From the NCBI GenBank assembly GCA_020633435.1, contig JACKDP010000009.1:1-64000 (forward strand): a DNA stretch of 64,000 bases, given 5' to 3'. This document shows positions 17,596 to 26,891 of the stretch, piece by piece. The notes beneath the pieces are model-generated. The model was given only the letters and a program-made list of their open reading frames with translations. It had not been told where the DNA came from and searched no databases. The stretch comes from Myxococcales bacterium (lineage in GTDB: Bacteria; Myxococcota_A; Bradymonadia; UBA7976; UBA1532). Within the stretch, counting starts at the first letter, position 1, and each line of letters opens with the position of its first letter. Position numbers and translations under genes: made by a program.

Positions 17596-20442
17596 ATGCA
17601 CGTCGTCCGCATCGAGGTGGGCCTGAAGCCCGGCCTCCCCGATCCCCGCGGCGCCGCCCTCTGCGCCCGCCTCCAGGCCGCCGGCCTCACCGGCCTGACC
17701 GGCGTCGAGGGCCGCGACCTGTACCTGCTCGGCGGCCCCGCCCTGGCCGACGCCGACGTGGCGCGGCTCGTGGAGCGGCTGCTCGTCGACCCCGTCGAGC
17801 AGCAGGTCGTCCAGGGGGGCGGCGACCACCGCGTCGAGATCGCCCCGCTGCCCGGCGTCACGGACAGCGCCGGCGAGCACCTGCTCGACGCCGCCCACGC
17901 CCTCGGCGTCTCGGCCCTGGCCTACGCCGGGGCGGGCCGCGCCTGGGTCCTGCGCGGCGCCGTCGACGTCGAGCACCTCACCCGCATCGCCGCGGAGTTG
18001 CTGGGGAATCCGGTCGTGGAGGCCATCCGCGTCGATGCCCCCGTCCCCGTCCCGTTCGCCCTGGGCCAGCCCGTCGACGCCACCGTCGAGGTCGAGGCCA
18101 TCCGCGCGCTGGACGCCGACGGCCTGCTCGCCCTCGGCGCCCGACGCCGCCTGGCCCTCAACGGCGCCGAGCTCTCCGCCATCCAGGCCCACTACCGGCG
18201 GCTCGATCGCGATCCCACCGACGCCGAGCTGGAGATGCTGGCCCAGACGTGGTCGGAGCACTGCGTCCACAAGACGTTCAAGGCGCGCATCCACCTCACC
18301 GAGGCGGGGCGACCGCCCGAGATCGTGGATGGACTCTTCAATCAGTACATCAAGGCAGCCACGGTAAAGGCCGATTCCCCCTGGCTGCGGTCGGTCTTCG
18401 TGGACAACGCCGGCGTGGTCGCCTTCGATGACCAGCTCGACGTCGCGTTCAAGGTCGAGACGCATAACCACCCCTCGGCCATCGACCCGTTCGGCGGGGC
18501 CAACACCGGCGTCGGCGGCGTCATCCGCGACGTGATGGGGGTGAGCGCCCGGCCCATCGCCTGCACCGACGTGCTCTGCTTCGGGCCCGCCGACACCGAC
18601 GCCGCGCACCTGCCGGCCGGCGTGCTGCACCCCGCCCGGGTGGCCGAGGGCGTCATCGCGGGCGTCGGGGACTACGGCAACAAGATGGGCATCCCCACGG
18701 TGAACGGGGCCATCCTGTACGACCCCGACTACCGGGCGAACCCGCTGGTGTTCTGCGGCTGCCTGGGCGTCGCCCCGCGGGGCAGCCACCCGCGCGCCCC
18801 CCAGGTGGGCGACCGGGTCATCGTGATCGGCGGCCACACGGGCCGCGATGGCCTGCGGGGGGCCACCTTCTCGTCCATGGAGATGGGCGCCGACACCGCC
18901 GCCGTGGCGGGCAGCTCCGTCCAGATCGGCCACCCCATCCACCAGAAGCAGGTGCTCGAGGTGGTGGTCGAGGCCCGCGATCTGGGCCTGTACACCGCCA
19001 TCACTGACTGTGGCGCGGGGGGGCTGTCGTCGGCGGTCGGCGAGATGGCGGCCGAGCTGGGCGCGGCGGTCGAGCTCCGCCACGTCCCGTTGAAGTACGC
19101 GGGGTTGCGGCCCTGGGAGATCTGGCTGAGCGAGGCCCAGGAGCGCATGGTCCTGGCCGTCCCGCCCGCCCACGTCGACGCCCTCCGGCGCCTCTGCCGG
19201 CGCCACGGCGTCTCCATCGCGGACCTGGGCCACTTCACCGGCGACGGCCGCCTGGACCTGCGCTACGACGGCGCCCCCGTCGTCGACCTGTCCATGGCCT
19301 TCCTGCATGACGGCATCCCCCGCCGCGAGATGACGGCCACCTGGACGCCGCCCGCCTGGCCGACCTCGCCCCCCGAGAGCGCCGACCTCGCCGCGGATCT
19401 GCTGGCCCTGCTGGCCAGCCCCGACATCGCCAGCAAAGAGGCGGTCGTGCGGACCTACGACCACGAGGTCCAGGGCGGCACCGTCGTGCGGCCCTTCGTC
19501 GGCGTCGACCACCACGGGCCCTCCGATGCCGCCGTCCTGCGGCCCTTCGGCGCCGACGACGCCCACCACCGGGCGGTGGCGCTGTCCAACGGCATCAACC
19601 CGCACTACGGCCGGCTCGATCCGTACGCGATGGCCTGGGCGGCAGTCGACGAGGCCTTCCGCAACGCCGTGGCCGTCGGCGCCGATCCGCGGCAGGTGGC
19701 GCTGCTCGACAACTTCTGCTGGGGCAACCCGCAGCGGCCCGAGACGCTCGGCGCGCTCACGCTGGCGGCCCGGGGCTGCCACGACGCGGCCGTGGCGCTC
19801 CAGGCGGCCTACATCTCCGGAAAAGACAGCCTGAACAACGAGTTCCTGGGCGAGGACGGCGAGCGCCACGCCATCCCGGGGACGCTGCTCATCAGCGCCC
19901 TGGGCCTCGTGCCCGACCTGCGCCGGGCCGTGACGATGGACGCCAAGGCCGCTGGCGACGTGGTCTACGTCGTGGGCGAGACCCGCGCCGAGACGGGGGG
20001 ATCGGCCTGGGCGCGGCTGCGTGGCGGCGGCGGCCCGGTGCCGGCGCCGAACCCGGGCGCGCTGGCGCTGTTCTCGGCCCTGCACGCGGCCATCGCGGCG
20101 GGCCTCGTCCGCGCGTGCCACGACTGCAGCGAGGGCGGCCTGGCGGTGGCCCTCGCCGAGGTGGCCCTGGCGGGGGGCCTGGGCCTGGACGTTGACGTCC
20201 GACGCGCCCCGGGCGCCGCCACCCTGCCGCCCGGCGTCGCCCTCTTCGCGGAGTCCAGCAGCCGGTTCGTCGTGGCGGTGGCCCCCGCCGACGCCGCCGC
20301 GTTCGAGGCGGCCCTGGCCGACCACCCCTGCGCCGCCCTCGGCGCCGTGACGGCCGCGTCGACGGTGCGCATGGCGGTGGACGGCGGTACCCTGGCGTGG
20401 GATCTGGGCGACCTGGCCCGGGCCTTCGGCGGAGGTGGATGA
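17596..20442 (+). CDS. purL: FGAM synthase large subunit with fused PurS-like domains (PurSL)
   Basis: A 948-residue protein. The first 150 residues hold two PurS-like alpha/beta units (starting at HVVRIEVGLKPGLPDP and VEIAPLPGVTDSAGEH). The remainder is a PurL with two AIRS-type repeats: AQTWSEHCVHKTF, FKVETHNHPSAIDPFGG and GVGDYGNKMGIPT in the first, ISGKDSLNNEF and HDCSEGGLAVALAEV in the second. It is intermediate between the small PurL with separate PurS and the 1300-residue fused enzyme; the glutaminase is the separate PurQ at the other end of the directon. The start at 17596 begins the first PurS-like unit. The stop overlaps the next gene. Confidence 0.93.
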   Translation: MHVVRIEVGLKPGLPDPRGAALCARLQAAGLTGLTGVEGRDLYLLGGPALADADVARLVERLLVDPVEQQVVQGGGDHRVEIAPLPGVTDSAGEHLLDAAHALGVSALAYAGAGRAWVLRGAVDVEHLTRIAAELLGNPVVEAIRVDAPVPVPFALGQPVDATVEVEAIRALDADGLLALGARRRLALNGAELSAIQAHYRRLDRDPTDAELEMLAQTWSEHCVHKTFKARIHLTEAGRPPEIVDGLFNQYIKAATVKADSPWLRSVFVDNAGVVAFDDQLDVAFKVETHNHPSAIDPFGGANTGVGGVIRDVMGVSARPIACTDVLCFGPADTDAAHLPAGVLHPARVAEGVIAGVGDYGNKMGIPTVNGAILYDPDYRANPLVFCGCLGVAPRGSHPRAPQVGDRVIVIGGHTGRDGLRGATFSSMEMGADTAAVAGSSVQIGHPIHQKQVLEVVVEARDLGLYTAITDCGAGGLSSAVGEMAAELGAAVELRHVPLKYAGLRPWEIWLSEAQERMVLAVPPAHVDALRRLCRRHGVSIADLGHFTGDGRLDLRYDGAPVVDLSMAFLHDGIPRREMTATWTPPAWPTSPPESADLAADLLALLASPDIASKEAVVRTYDHEVQGGTVVRPFVGVDHHGPSDAAVLRPFGADDAHHRAVALSNGINPHYGRLDPYAMAWAAVDEAFRNAVAVGADPRQVALLDNFCWGNPQRPETLGALTLAARGCHDAAVALQAAYISGKDSLNNEFLGEDGERHAIPGTLLISALGLVPDLRRAVTMDAKAAGDVVYVVGETRAETGGSAWARLRGGGGPVPAPNPGALALFSALHAAIAAGLVRACHDCSEGGLAVALAEVALAGGLGLDVDVRRAPGAATLPPGVALFAESSSRFVVAVAPADAAAFEAALADHPCAALGAVTAASTVRMAVDGGTLAWDLGDLARAFGGGG

Positions 20443-21134
20443 TGGAGCGCGTCGCCTGGATCACCGGCGCGGGCCGCGGCCTGGGCCGCGCCCTCGTGCA
20501 CAAGCTGCGGGGCGAGGGGGTGCGCGTCGCCGCCTGCAGCCGCACCCCCGATGACCTGGCGCGCCTCGCGCCCGGCGACGACGGCCTCTTCTGGCGCGCC
20601 TTCGACGTGGGCGATGCCGGGGCGGTGGCCAGCTTCGCCGCCGAGATCGTCGCGCGCTGGGGCCGGCTGGACATCGTGGTCAACAACGCGGGGATCGGCT
20701 GGTACAAGCCCTTCCTGGACCACAGCCCCGCCGAGATCGGGGCCATCCTGCGCACGAACCTGGAGGGCCCGCTCTACGTGGCCCACGCCGCGCTGCCGCA
20801 CCTCATCGCGCACAAGGGCCACCTCATCAACGTGGCCTCCGACCTGGCGCGGCGCCCGCTGGCCAACATGGTGCCGTACGTGGCCAGCAAGCACGGGGTG
20901 CTCGGCTTCTCGGCCAGCCTGCTGCGGGAGGTGAAGTCGAAGGGCGTGAAGGTGACCACCTTCCTGCCGGGCATCATCGACACCGGCTTCGGCGACTCCA
21001 CCCCCGACAGCCGCGACGAGACGTGGTCCATGCGCCCCGAGGTGCTGGCCGACCTGCTCTGGAGCGCGCTGAACCAGCCCGGCCACCTCGTGCTGGACGA
21101 GCTGGCCGCCCACCCGCTGCACCAGGACTTCTAG
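20442..21134 (+). CDS. SDR-family oxidoreductase
   Basis: A 230-residue classical short-chain dehydrogenase. It has the cofactor motif TGAGRGLG near residue 10, the NNAG motif, an NVAS segment in place of the usual active-site Ser region, and the catalytic Tyr-Lys in YVASKHG. The ATG overlaps the purSL stop (TGATG), so it is probably translated as the last gene of the purine transcript, though no role in purine synthesis is known for this family. The substrate is unknown. It converges with the following minus-strand gene after 13 bases. Confidence 0.88.
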   Translation: MERVAWITGAGRGLGRALVHKLRGEGVRVAACSRTPDDLARLAPGDDGLFWRAFDVGDAGAVASFAAEIVARWGRLDIVVNNAGIGWYKPFLDHSPAEIGAILRTNLEGPLYVAHAALPHLIAHKGHLINVASDLARRPLANMVPYVASKHGVLGFSASLLREVKSKGVKVTTFLPGIIDTGFGDSTPDSRDETWSMRPEVLADLLWSALNQPGHLVLDELAAHPLHQDF

Positions 21135-21147
21135 CCGAAAAAGCCCG

Positions 21148-22611
21148 TCAGAACGCGGGGATGAGCTCGAAGCGCGTGTAGGCGCTGCTCACGTGCCGCG
21201 GCTTCCCCTGCACCAGATCCGAGTGGTAGCTGAAGGCGTCGAGGGTGCGGTGGCCCGGGGGGATGGGCAGCGTGATCACATAGGTCGCGTTGTCGAGGCG
21301 GCTCATCGGGCGGCTCTCGAAGATGACGTTCTCCCAGTCGGGCTCCCCCTCCGCGGGCCGGTCGAAGACGAACCAGAGCGTCGCGTTGTCGGGGCGCGGG
21401 CTGGTGCGGAAGCGCGCCAGCACGGTGAGGGTGTCGTCGACGAGGGTGGCGCTGAGGAGCGGCGGCGTCATGAGGCGGCTGCCCCGCGACAGGCTGTACT
21501 CCAGGACGGCGCGGCGGGTGTCCTCGAAGGGCCCGGTCACGGGCACCGGCGCCCCCGCGGGCCGAAAGACCACGCCATGCCCGATGTTGGGCTCGATGCA
21601 CTGGGGGAACTCCCGGTCCAGCTCGCCGGCCTGCGTCAGGCCCGGGGTGACGACGTCGTTGGCCGCGTTGTGGAAGAAGACGTCCACCCGCCGCTCATCG
21701 AGCGCGGGGACGTGGTGGATGGGCAGGCTCAGGCGCTCCAGGTCGAAGCGCAGCCGCCGCCGCGCCCGGCCCCGCAGCTCGTCGGGCAGCAGGCCGTCGG
21801 GCAGCGCCGCGATGGGCGTGAGCCAGGCGCTCAGCGCCACGAAGCGATCGTCATGCACGACGGCGGCGGTGGCCGCCATCCCGCCGCGGGAGCGGCCGGC
21901 GGCGCCGATGCGCCCGGCGCGGTAGATGTCGAACTCGGTGAGGGCGGCCGTGGCGGCGCGGATGTAGGCGTAGCCCCAGAGCCAGAGGTCGGTGTAGCGC
22001 AGGTCCCCCGTGGTGACGAGCAGGGCCAGCCGCTCGGCGGCGATGGCCTCCCCGTCGGGGCCGAGCTGGTCGAGGGGCGCGATGCCCACCGCCACCATGC
22101 CGATGCCCAGGTCGAGCAGGCTCTGCGCCACCTCGTCCACGGCCCGGACGTCGGGCGTCACCGCGCCGTCGACCACGTAGAAGCTGCAGGGGCAGCCGTT
22201 GGTGGGGGCGACGTAGAGGAGCGGCACGCGGATGGTGCGCCCCGACGGCAGGACCTCGAGCTGCATCGAGGCGCGCTTCTGGCGGGCGCGGCCGTCGAGG
22301 ATGGGCGTCCAGTCGGCCCCGACCTGCAGCTCCAGCCCCACCGGATCCCGGGCGGCGTCCAGGGCGTAGGGGGGCGGCCCGGCCTCGAAGGGCTCCATGT
22401 CCACCTCGGCGTCCGCCGGCGCGGCGTCGAGGAGCGGCCCGGCGTCCCGATCCGCGTCCGGCGCGTCGGCGTCCGCGGGCGCCGCGTCGGGCAGCGGCGG
22501 CCGGGCGTCCACGCGCCCCACCCCCGCCTCGCGGGCGAAGGGGTTGGGCGCGTCACCGCGTTCACAGGCGAGCAGGGCGAGGGCGACGAGGCAGAGGGGT
22601 GCGCGCAGCAT
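21148..22611 (-). CDS. Lipoprotein alpha/beta hydrolase
   Basis: A 487-residue protein beginning with a lipoprotein signal (LRAPLCLVALALLAC), followed by an Asp/Ala/Pro-rich linker of about 70 residues (PDAAPADADAPDADRD). The hydrolase part has the nucleophile elbow AAGRSRGGMAA, a candidate acid in NAANDVVTPG and a candidate His in EPNIGHGVVF, resembling PhoPQ-activated or BAAT-like hydrolases. The C-terminal 110 residues look like a beta-sandwich. The ORF extends upstream, but the start at 22611 creates the lipobox. It is probably an outer-membrane-anchored esterase or peptidase-like enzyme; the substrate is unknown. Confidence 0.78.
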   Translation of the reverse strand: MLRAPLCLVALALLACERGDAPNPFAREAGVGRVDARPPLPDAAPADADAPDADRDAGPLLDAAPADAEVDMEPFEAGPPPYALDAARDPVGLELQVGADWTPILDGRARQKRASMQLEVLPSGRTIRVPLLYVAPTNGCPCSFYVVDGAVTPDVRAVDEVAQSLLDLGIGMVAVGIAPLDQLGPDGEAIAAERLALLVTTGDLRYTDLWLWGYAYIRAATAALTEFDIYRAGRIGAAGRSRGGMAATAAVVHDDRFVALSAWLTPIAALPDGLLPDELRGRARRRLRFDLERLSLPIHHVPALDERRVDVFFHNAANDVVTPGLTQAGELDREFPQCIEPNIGHGVVFRPAGAPVPVTGPFEDTRRAVLEYSLSRGSRLMTPPLLSATLVDDTLTVLARFRTSPRPDNATLWFVFDRPAEGEPDWENVIFESRPMSRLDNATYVITLPIPPGHRTLDAFSYHSDLVQGKPRHVSSAYTRFELIPAF

Positions 22612-22716
22612 GGGCGCATTGTCTGCGGGCCGGGCCCCGCTGTCACCGGGTGCGGGAAGTTGCTGTGCCCAACCGCCTCTTTCGCTATCTTTCCGGCGCA
22701 CCATCGGAGGTCCGCC

Positions 22717-23265
22717 ATGCGCACGCTCGCCGTCTTCGCCTTCCTGCTCTTCGCCGGGGTCGCCTTCGCCGAGGTCGGGGTCTGCCCCGACGGGCGCATC
22801 AACATCAACGAGGCCCCCGCCGGCGTCCTCACCCGCCTCAAGGGCGTGGGCGACAAGAAGGCCGACGCCATCATCGCCGATCGCGGCACCAACGGGCCCT
22901 TCGCCAACGTCGCGGCCCTGAGCCGCGTGAAGGGCGTGGGCGACAAGTCCGTGGAGAAGTGGGCCGCGCAGATCACCACCGACTGCGCCGCCCCGGCCGC
23001 CGCCGCCATCGCGCCGGCCACCGCCGCCGGCGACGGCGTCGTCCCCGAGGGCAAGGCGCCCGGGCCCATCGATCTCAACGCCGCCACCGCCGAGCAGCTC
23101 GCCGCCGTCCCCGGCATCGGCCCCAAGACGGCCGAGGCCATCGTCGCCCTGCGCGCCACCAAGAACGGCGGCTTCAAGTCCGTGGACGAGCTGACCGAGG
23201 TCAAGGGCATCGGCGACGCGAAGCTGGCCAAGATCCGCGCCAGCCTCGTCATCAACGCCCAGTAG
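22717..23265 (+). CDS. Exported protein with two helix-hairpin-helix modules (ComEA-like)
   Basis: A 182-residue protein with a signal peptide (TLAVFAFLLFAGVAFA) and two ComEA-type helix-hairpin-helix DNA-binding modules. The first has ININEAPAGVLTRLKGVG, and the second has DLNAATAEQLAAVPGIG and TEVKGIGDAKLAKI; an Ala-rich linker separates them. ComEA binds incoming DNA in the periplasm during transformation; the duplication here is less common. AGG-rich sequence (GGAGGTCC) precedes the ATG. A TfoX-domain gene lies at 44.5 kb, but a joint role in competence is inference. Confidence 0.82.
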   Translation: MRTLAVFAFLLFAGVAFAEVGVCPDGRININEAPAGVLTRLKGVGDKKADAIIADRGTNGPFANVAALSRVKGVGDKSVEKWAAQITTDCAAPAAAAIAPATAAGDGVVPEGKAPGPIDLNAATAEQLAAVPGIGPKTAEAIVALRATKNGGFKSVDELTEVKGIGDAKLAKIRASLVINAQ

Positions 23266-23294
23266 TTTCGAGGGTTTGCTGCTGATCCAGGCTG

Positions 23295-24080
23295 ATGTCC
23301 GTCTACGCGGTCGGTGACGTCCAGGGCTGTGACCGGACGCTCGCCGCCCTCCTCTGGCAGATCGACTTCGACCCCGCCCGCGATCACCTCGTCCTCGTCG
23401 GCGACCTGGTCAACCGGGGCCCCGCCTCCCTCGCCGTCCTGCACCGCGTGATGGACCTGGGATCGGCGGCCACCGTCGTCCTCGGCAACCACGACCTGTA
23501 CCTGCTGGCCCGCCTGGCCGGGCACACGCCGGGCAAGGAGCGCGACACCCTGCAGCGCGTGGTGGACGCCCCCGACGCCCGGGCGGTGCGGGAGTGGCTG
23601 CGGCGCCGGCCGCTCTGCGCGCGCGTCGCCGATCACCTGGTGGTGCACGCCGGCCTGCTGCCGGGCTGGACGCTGGCCGAGGCCGAGCGGCGCGCCCGGG
23701 CGGTCGAGGCCACCCTGCAGGGGCCGCGCTGGGCCGAGTTCGTCCTGTCCCTGCGGCGCGGCGACAGCCCGGAGCACCAGACGGTGGCGGCGATGACGCG
23801 CCTGCGCATGCTGCACCGCGATGGGCGCCCCGAGTGGCGCTTCAACGGCCCGCCCGAGGACGCCCCCCTGGAGCTGGTGCCCTGGTACACCCAGAGCCAG
23901 GTGCTGCAGCGCCACCAGATCCGCCTGCTGTTCGGCCACTGGGCGGCGCTAGGGCTGCGCTGGCTGCCCGGGGCCGTGGCCCTCGACAGCGGCTGCGTCT
24001 GGGGGCGGGAGCTCACGGCGGTGCGGCTGGACGACGGCGCGGTCTTCCGCGAGCCCCTGCGCGACCTCGTCGCGGCCTGA
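23295..24080 (+). CDS. apaH: Symmetrical bis(5'-nucleosyl)-tetraphosphatase ApaH
   Basis: A 261-residue PPP-type metallophosphatase that splits Ap4A into two ADP and, in some bacteria, removes RNA caps. The three metal-binding motifs are present: VGDVQGC near residue 7, VGDLVNRGP near 36 and LGNHDLYLLA near 62, with the distal His residues in VVHAGLLPGW and LLFGHWAALG. LDSGCVWG is the characteristic C-terminal motif. The length is close to the usual 270-280. Confidence 0.93.
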   Translation: MSVYAVGDVQGCDRTLAALLWQIDFDPARDHLVLVGDLVNRGPASLAVLHRVMDLGSAATVVLGNHDLYLLARLAGHTPGKERDTLQRVVDAPDARAVREWLRRRPLCARVADHLVVHAGLLPGWTLAEAERRARAVEATLQGPRWAEFVLSLRRGDSPEHQTVAAMTRLRMLHRDGRPEWRFNGPPEDAPLELVPWYTQSQVLQRHQIRLLFGHWAALGLRWLPGAVALDSGCVWGRELTAVRLDDGAVFREPLRDLVAA

Positions 24081-24100
24081 GCCCTGCGGTAGACTGCCCC

Positions 24101-24904
24101 ATGATCCGCCTCCTGCTCACCGTCGGCGCCCTCCTGGCCGCCACCCCCGCCGCCGCCCAGTTCACCGGCCTCGACCGCCAGCGCTACCAGCCCCTCATCG
24201 GCGGCCGGCTCGACTACGCCGATCCTGGCAACGGCGCTGCGCTGCGCGGCGAGCTCTACGGGCAGACGCTCGTGCGGGGCCTCGGGGTCTACGGCCAGCT
24301 CCCCATCAGCTACTACGCCCCCGAGGGCGGCGACGCCGAGACGGCGCTGGGCAACCTGGAGCTCGGCATCTTCGGCACCGCCGGCGCCGTCGGCCGCGAC
24401 ATCATGCTGCGGGCGGGGCTGGCCCTGGCCACGAGCGACGGCGCGGGCCCCGCCGTGGCCGTGAACCTGGCGAACCAGTGGCCGCGCCTCACCGACCGCG
24501 TCAACCACCTGCCCGACACGACGTCCCTGCGCCTGAGCGCCTCGCCTCGCTTCGGGGGCGGGCGCTTCTTCGCCCAGGCCGACCTGGGGGCCGACCTCAC
24601 CTTCCCCCCGGACGACGGCAAGTCGGCCGTCCTGATCCGGGCCAACATCGCCCTCGGCCTCTACGCGGGCCCGGTGCGCATCTCCACGGAGTTCATCAAC
24701 ATTTCGCGCGTGGATGGCCTGGAGAAGCAGGGCGACGACGCCTTCTTCAACCAGTTCGTCGCCGCGGTGCGCCACGGCATGCTCTACGCCGCGCTGGGCA
24801 TCCCGCTGGACGATGACGTCGATCTCATCACGGTGGGGGCGGGGCTGGAGTGGAGCCTGGGCGGCGAGGCCCGCCGGGCCCCGCCGCGCCGCCGGCGCCG
24901 CTAG
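24101..24904 (+). CDS. Probable outer-membrane beta-barrel protein
   Basis: A 267-residue protein with a signal peptide (IRLLLTVGALLAATPAAA then QFTG). It has alternating amphipathic strands rich in Gly and aromatic residues (VRGLGVYGQLPISYY, GGGRFFAQADLGADL, VRISTEFINISRV). It ends in a strand plus an unusual basic tail (APPRRRRR). No conserved family is recognised. Its last 4 bases overlap the end of the convergent argG. Confidence 0.65.
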   Translation: MIRLLLTVGALLAATPAAAQFTGLDRQRYQPLIGGRLDYADPGNGAALRGELYGQTLVRGLGVYGQLPISYYAPEGGDAETALGNLELGIFGTAGAVGRDIMLRAGLALATSDGAGPAVAVNLANQWPRLTDRVNHLPDTTSLRLSASPRFGGGRFFAQADLGADLTFPPDDGKSAVLIRANIALGLYAGPVRISTEFINISRVDGLEKQGDDAFFNQFVAAVRHGMLYAALGIPLDDDVDLITVGAGLEWSLGGEARRAPPRRRRR

Positions 24905-26160
24905 CGGCGGCCGAGGCGGTCGCCCAGGACGTCGACGATCTGGCCGGCCTTGGCCATCGTCAGCGCCTCGACGCTCTGGACCTCCAGGAAGCCCTGGCTG
25001 CTGGCCGGGTTGAGGCCCTCGCTGGCCTCCATGGAGGAGTCGGCCTCGTTGTAGAGGCTGTGGGGCACGTCGGTCAGGCTCAGGAAGTACAGGTTGCCCT
25101 TGTACATCCCCACCTTCACGGTGCCGTGGGCGCGGGCGGCCAGGCTGTCGATGCCGGCGAGGGCGGCCTGCGTCACCGGGTCGAACAGGCGGCCGTCGTA
25201 GATCTGGTTGGCCACCAGGTCGGAGAGCTGGTTGAAGAGGCGCTGGCTGCGGCGATCGATGGTGGCCTGGTACACGGCGCGGACGGCGAAGCCGAGCAGC
25301 TCCATGCCCGGGGCCTCGTAGACGCCGCGGCTCTTGGTGCCGACCACCCGGTTCTCCAGGGCGTTCTTCATCCAGATGCCGTTGCGGCCGGCCACGTCGT
25401 TGGCCAGGCGCATGGCCTCGAGGGGCGAGAGGGCCTGGCCGTTGATGGCCACCACCTCGCCGGCCTCGACGCGCAGGGTGACCTCCTCGATGGCGTCGGG
25501 CGCGTCCTTCGGCCAGACCCCCATGATGGGATCGACGATGAGGCAGGCGGTGGTCAGGTGCTCCAGATCCTCCGCCTCGTGGCTCAGGCCGGCCAGGTTG
25601 GCGTCGGTGGAGTAGCGCTTCTTGGGGCCGACCTCGGCCTCCACGCCCTGCGCCTGCAGGTACTCCGCCATCTGCTTGCGGCCAGGGAACTGCCCGAGCA
25701 GGCCCGGATCGCGCCAGGGGGCGTAGACCTTCATGCCCGGGGCGAGCACGTTGGTGTAGCGCTCGAAGCGGACCTGGTCGTTGCCCCGGCCGGTGGCGCC
25801 GTGGGAGAGCACGGTGCAGCCGCGCTCGCGCATGGCCCCGAGCAGGCCGCGGACGGTCACGGCGCGGGCGATCCCCGTCGTGTTCCAGTACCCGCCGTCG
25901 TACATGGCCTGGGCCTTCAGCACGAGGTAGCACGCCTCGGCCATGGCCTCCTTGCAGTCGACGATGACCGTCTCGGTGCCCGTCGCGGCCATGCGGCGCG
26001 CGACGTCCTGGATGTCCGTCTCGTCGGGCTGCGCGAGATCGGCGGTGAAGGTCAGGACGTCGACGCCCGCCTCCAGCAGCCGGCGGGTGACGGTCTTGCT
26101 GTCCAGCCCACCCGAGACGCAGATGCCGACCCGGTGACCCTTCAGTTCTTCGAGGCGCAC
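24901..26160 (-). CDS. argG: Argininosuccinate synthase
   Basis: A 419-residue enzyme that joins citrulline and aspartate with ATP in arginine synthesis. It has the P-loop CVSGGLDSKT at residue 14, the ATP-binding LSHGATGRGNDQVRFE, and the citrulline/aspartate-binding segments around GRNGIWMKNALENRV and YKGNLYFLSLTDVPHSLY. The start is GTG after a GGGGGGAG ribosome binding site. No other arginine gene is nearby. A plausible sigma70 promoter lies just upstream. Confidence 0.95.
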   Translation of the reverse strand: MRLEELKGHRVGICVSGGLDSKTVTRRLLEAGVDVLTFTADLAQPDETDIQDVARRMAATGTETVIVDCKEAMAEACYLVLKAQAMYDGGYWNTTGIARAVTVRGLLGAMRERGCTVLSHGATGRGNDQVRFERYTNVLAPGMKVYAPWRDPGLLGQFPGRKQMAEYLQAQGVEAEVGPKKRYSTDANLAGLSHEAEDLEHLTTACLIVDPIMGVWPKDAPDAIEEVTLRVEAGEVVAINGQALSPLEAMRLANDVAGRNGIWMKNALENRVVGTKSRGVYEAPGMELLGFAVRAVYQATIDRRSQRLFNQLSDLVANQIYDGRLFDPVTQAALAGIDSLAARAHGTVKVGMYKGNLYFLSLTDVPHSLYNEADSSMEASEGLNPASSQGFLEVQSVEALTMAKAGQIVDVLGDRLGRR

Positions 26161-26190
26161 GGCGCTCCCCCCTGGTCCAGAAGTCGGCGC

Positions 26191-26219
26191 ACGCTAGCGC
26201 CGCCCATCGCCGCGATCAA
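26191..26219 (-). promoter_or_regulatory. Candidate sigma70 promoter of argG
   Basis: On the minus strand TTGATC (26219-26214) and TAGCGT (26196-26191) are separated by 17 bases, giving partial matches to the -35 and -10 boxes. The predicted start point would be about 25 bases before the argG GTG. No operator (ARG box) is obvious. Confidence 0.3.
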
Positions 26220-26277
26220 CCGGCAGCGGCGGCCGGCCCGGGGCTGGTTCGACGCCGAGGGGGTTTTCGTTGTGGAT

Positions 26278-26862
26278 TCAGGGGGTTGGACGCGAGGGCG
26301 GGCCGGGTGCGGGCTCTTCCGTGGGCCGGGCCGGGGCGGTGAAGACGGCCAGCGCCGCGCGGATGCCCGCGGGCCAGGCCGCGGTGCGCTCGTCGAACGC
26401 CGCGAGGTCGCGGGCGAAGAGGGCCCGGGTGGCCTCCTCGAAGCCGGGCAGGTCGCCGGCCAGATCCCAGAGGAAGCGGTGCGTCGCGTCGATGGCGGCC
26501 GCGACCTCCTCGTCCCCGGCGCTGGCCTTGCGCGCCGCGTCCACCAGCCGGCGCAGGGCGGCCGAGGCCCCGCCCCGCTGGGCGGAGAGCCAGGCCCAGT
26601 GGCGCGGCAGCAGGGAGACCTCCCGGGAGACCACGCCCAGGCGAGGCCGGCCGGGGCCGGGCGCTGGGGGCGTGAGGGTGGGCGGGGTGTCGGTGGTCAG
26701 GTCCACGTCGAGGGCCCGGCCCGTCGCGGCGTCATACAGGGCGACGCGGCGATCCGGCTGGGCGGCGTGGGCGGCGCGGGCGGCCGCGACGACGGTGGCG
26801 AGGGGGCCGTCGGCCAGGGCGTCGGTGCCCACGAAGGCGAGGAAGCGAGGGGCAGGGTCCAT
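26278..26862 (-). CDS. DUF2239 family protein
   Basis: A protein of about 194 residues with the arrangement of the DUF2239 family: N-terminal FVGTDALADGPLATVV, then VALYDAATGRALDVDL, the strongly conserved PRLGVVSREVSLLPRHWAWL, and GGASAALRRLVD. Another ATG two codons upstream (26868) is possible; the second is preferred because GGAG lies at better spacing. The family is uncharacterised. The C-terminus is Pro-rich. It stands alone between argG and a lipoprotein gene. Confidence 0.82.
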   Translation of the reverse strand: MDPAPRFLAFVGTDALADGPLATVVAAARAAHAAQPDRRVALYDAATGRALDVDLTTDTPPTLTPPAPGPGRPRLGVVSREVSLLPRHWAWLSAQRGGASAALRRLVDAARKASAGDEEVAAAIDATHRFLWDLAGDLPGFEEATRALFARDLAAFDERTAAWPAGIRAALAVFTAPARPTEEPAPGPPSRPTP

Positions 26863-26891
26863 GGGCATCTCCGCGCGGGGTGCGAGCGGAG

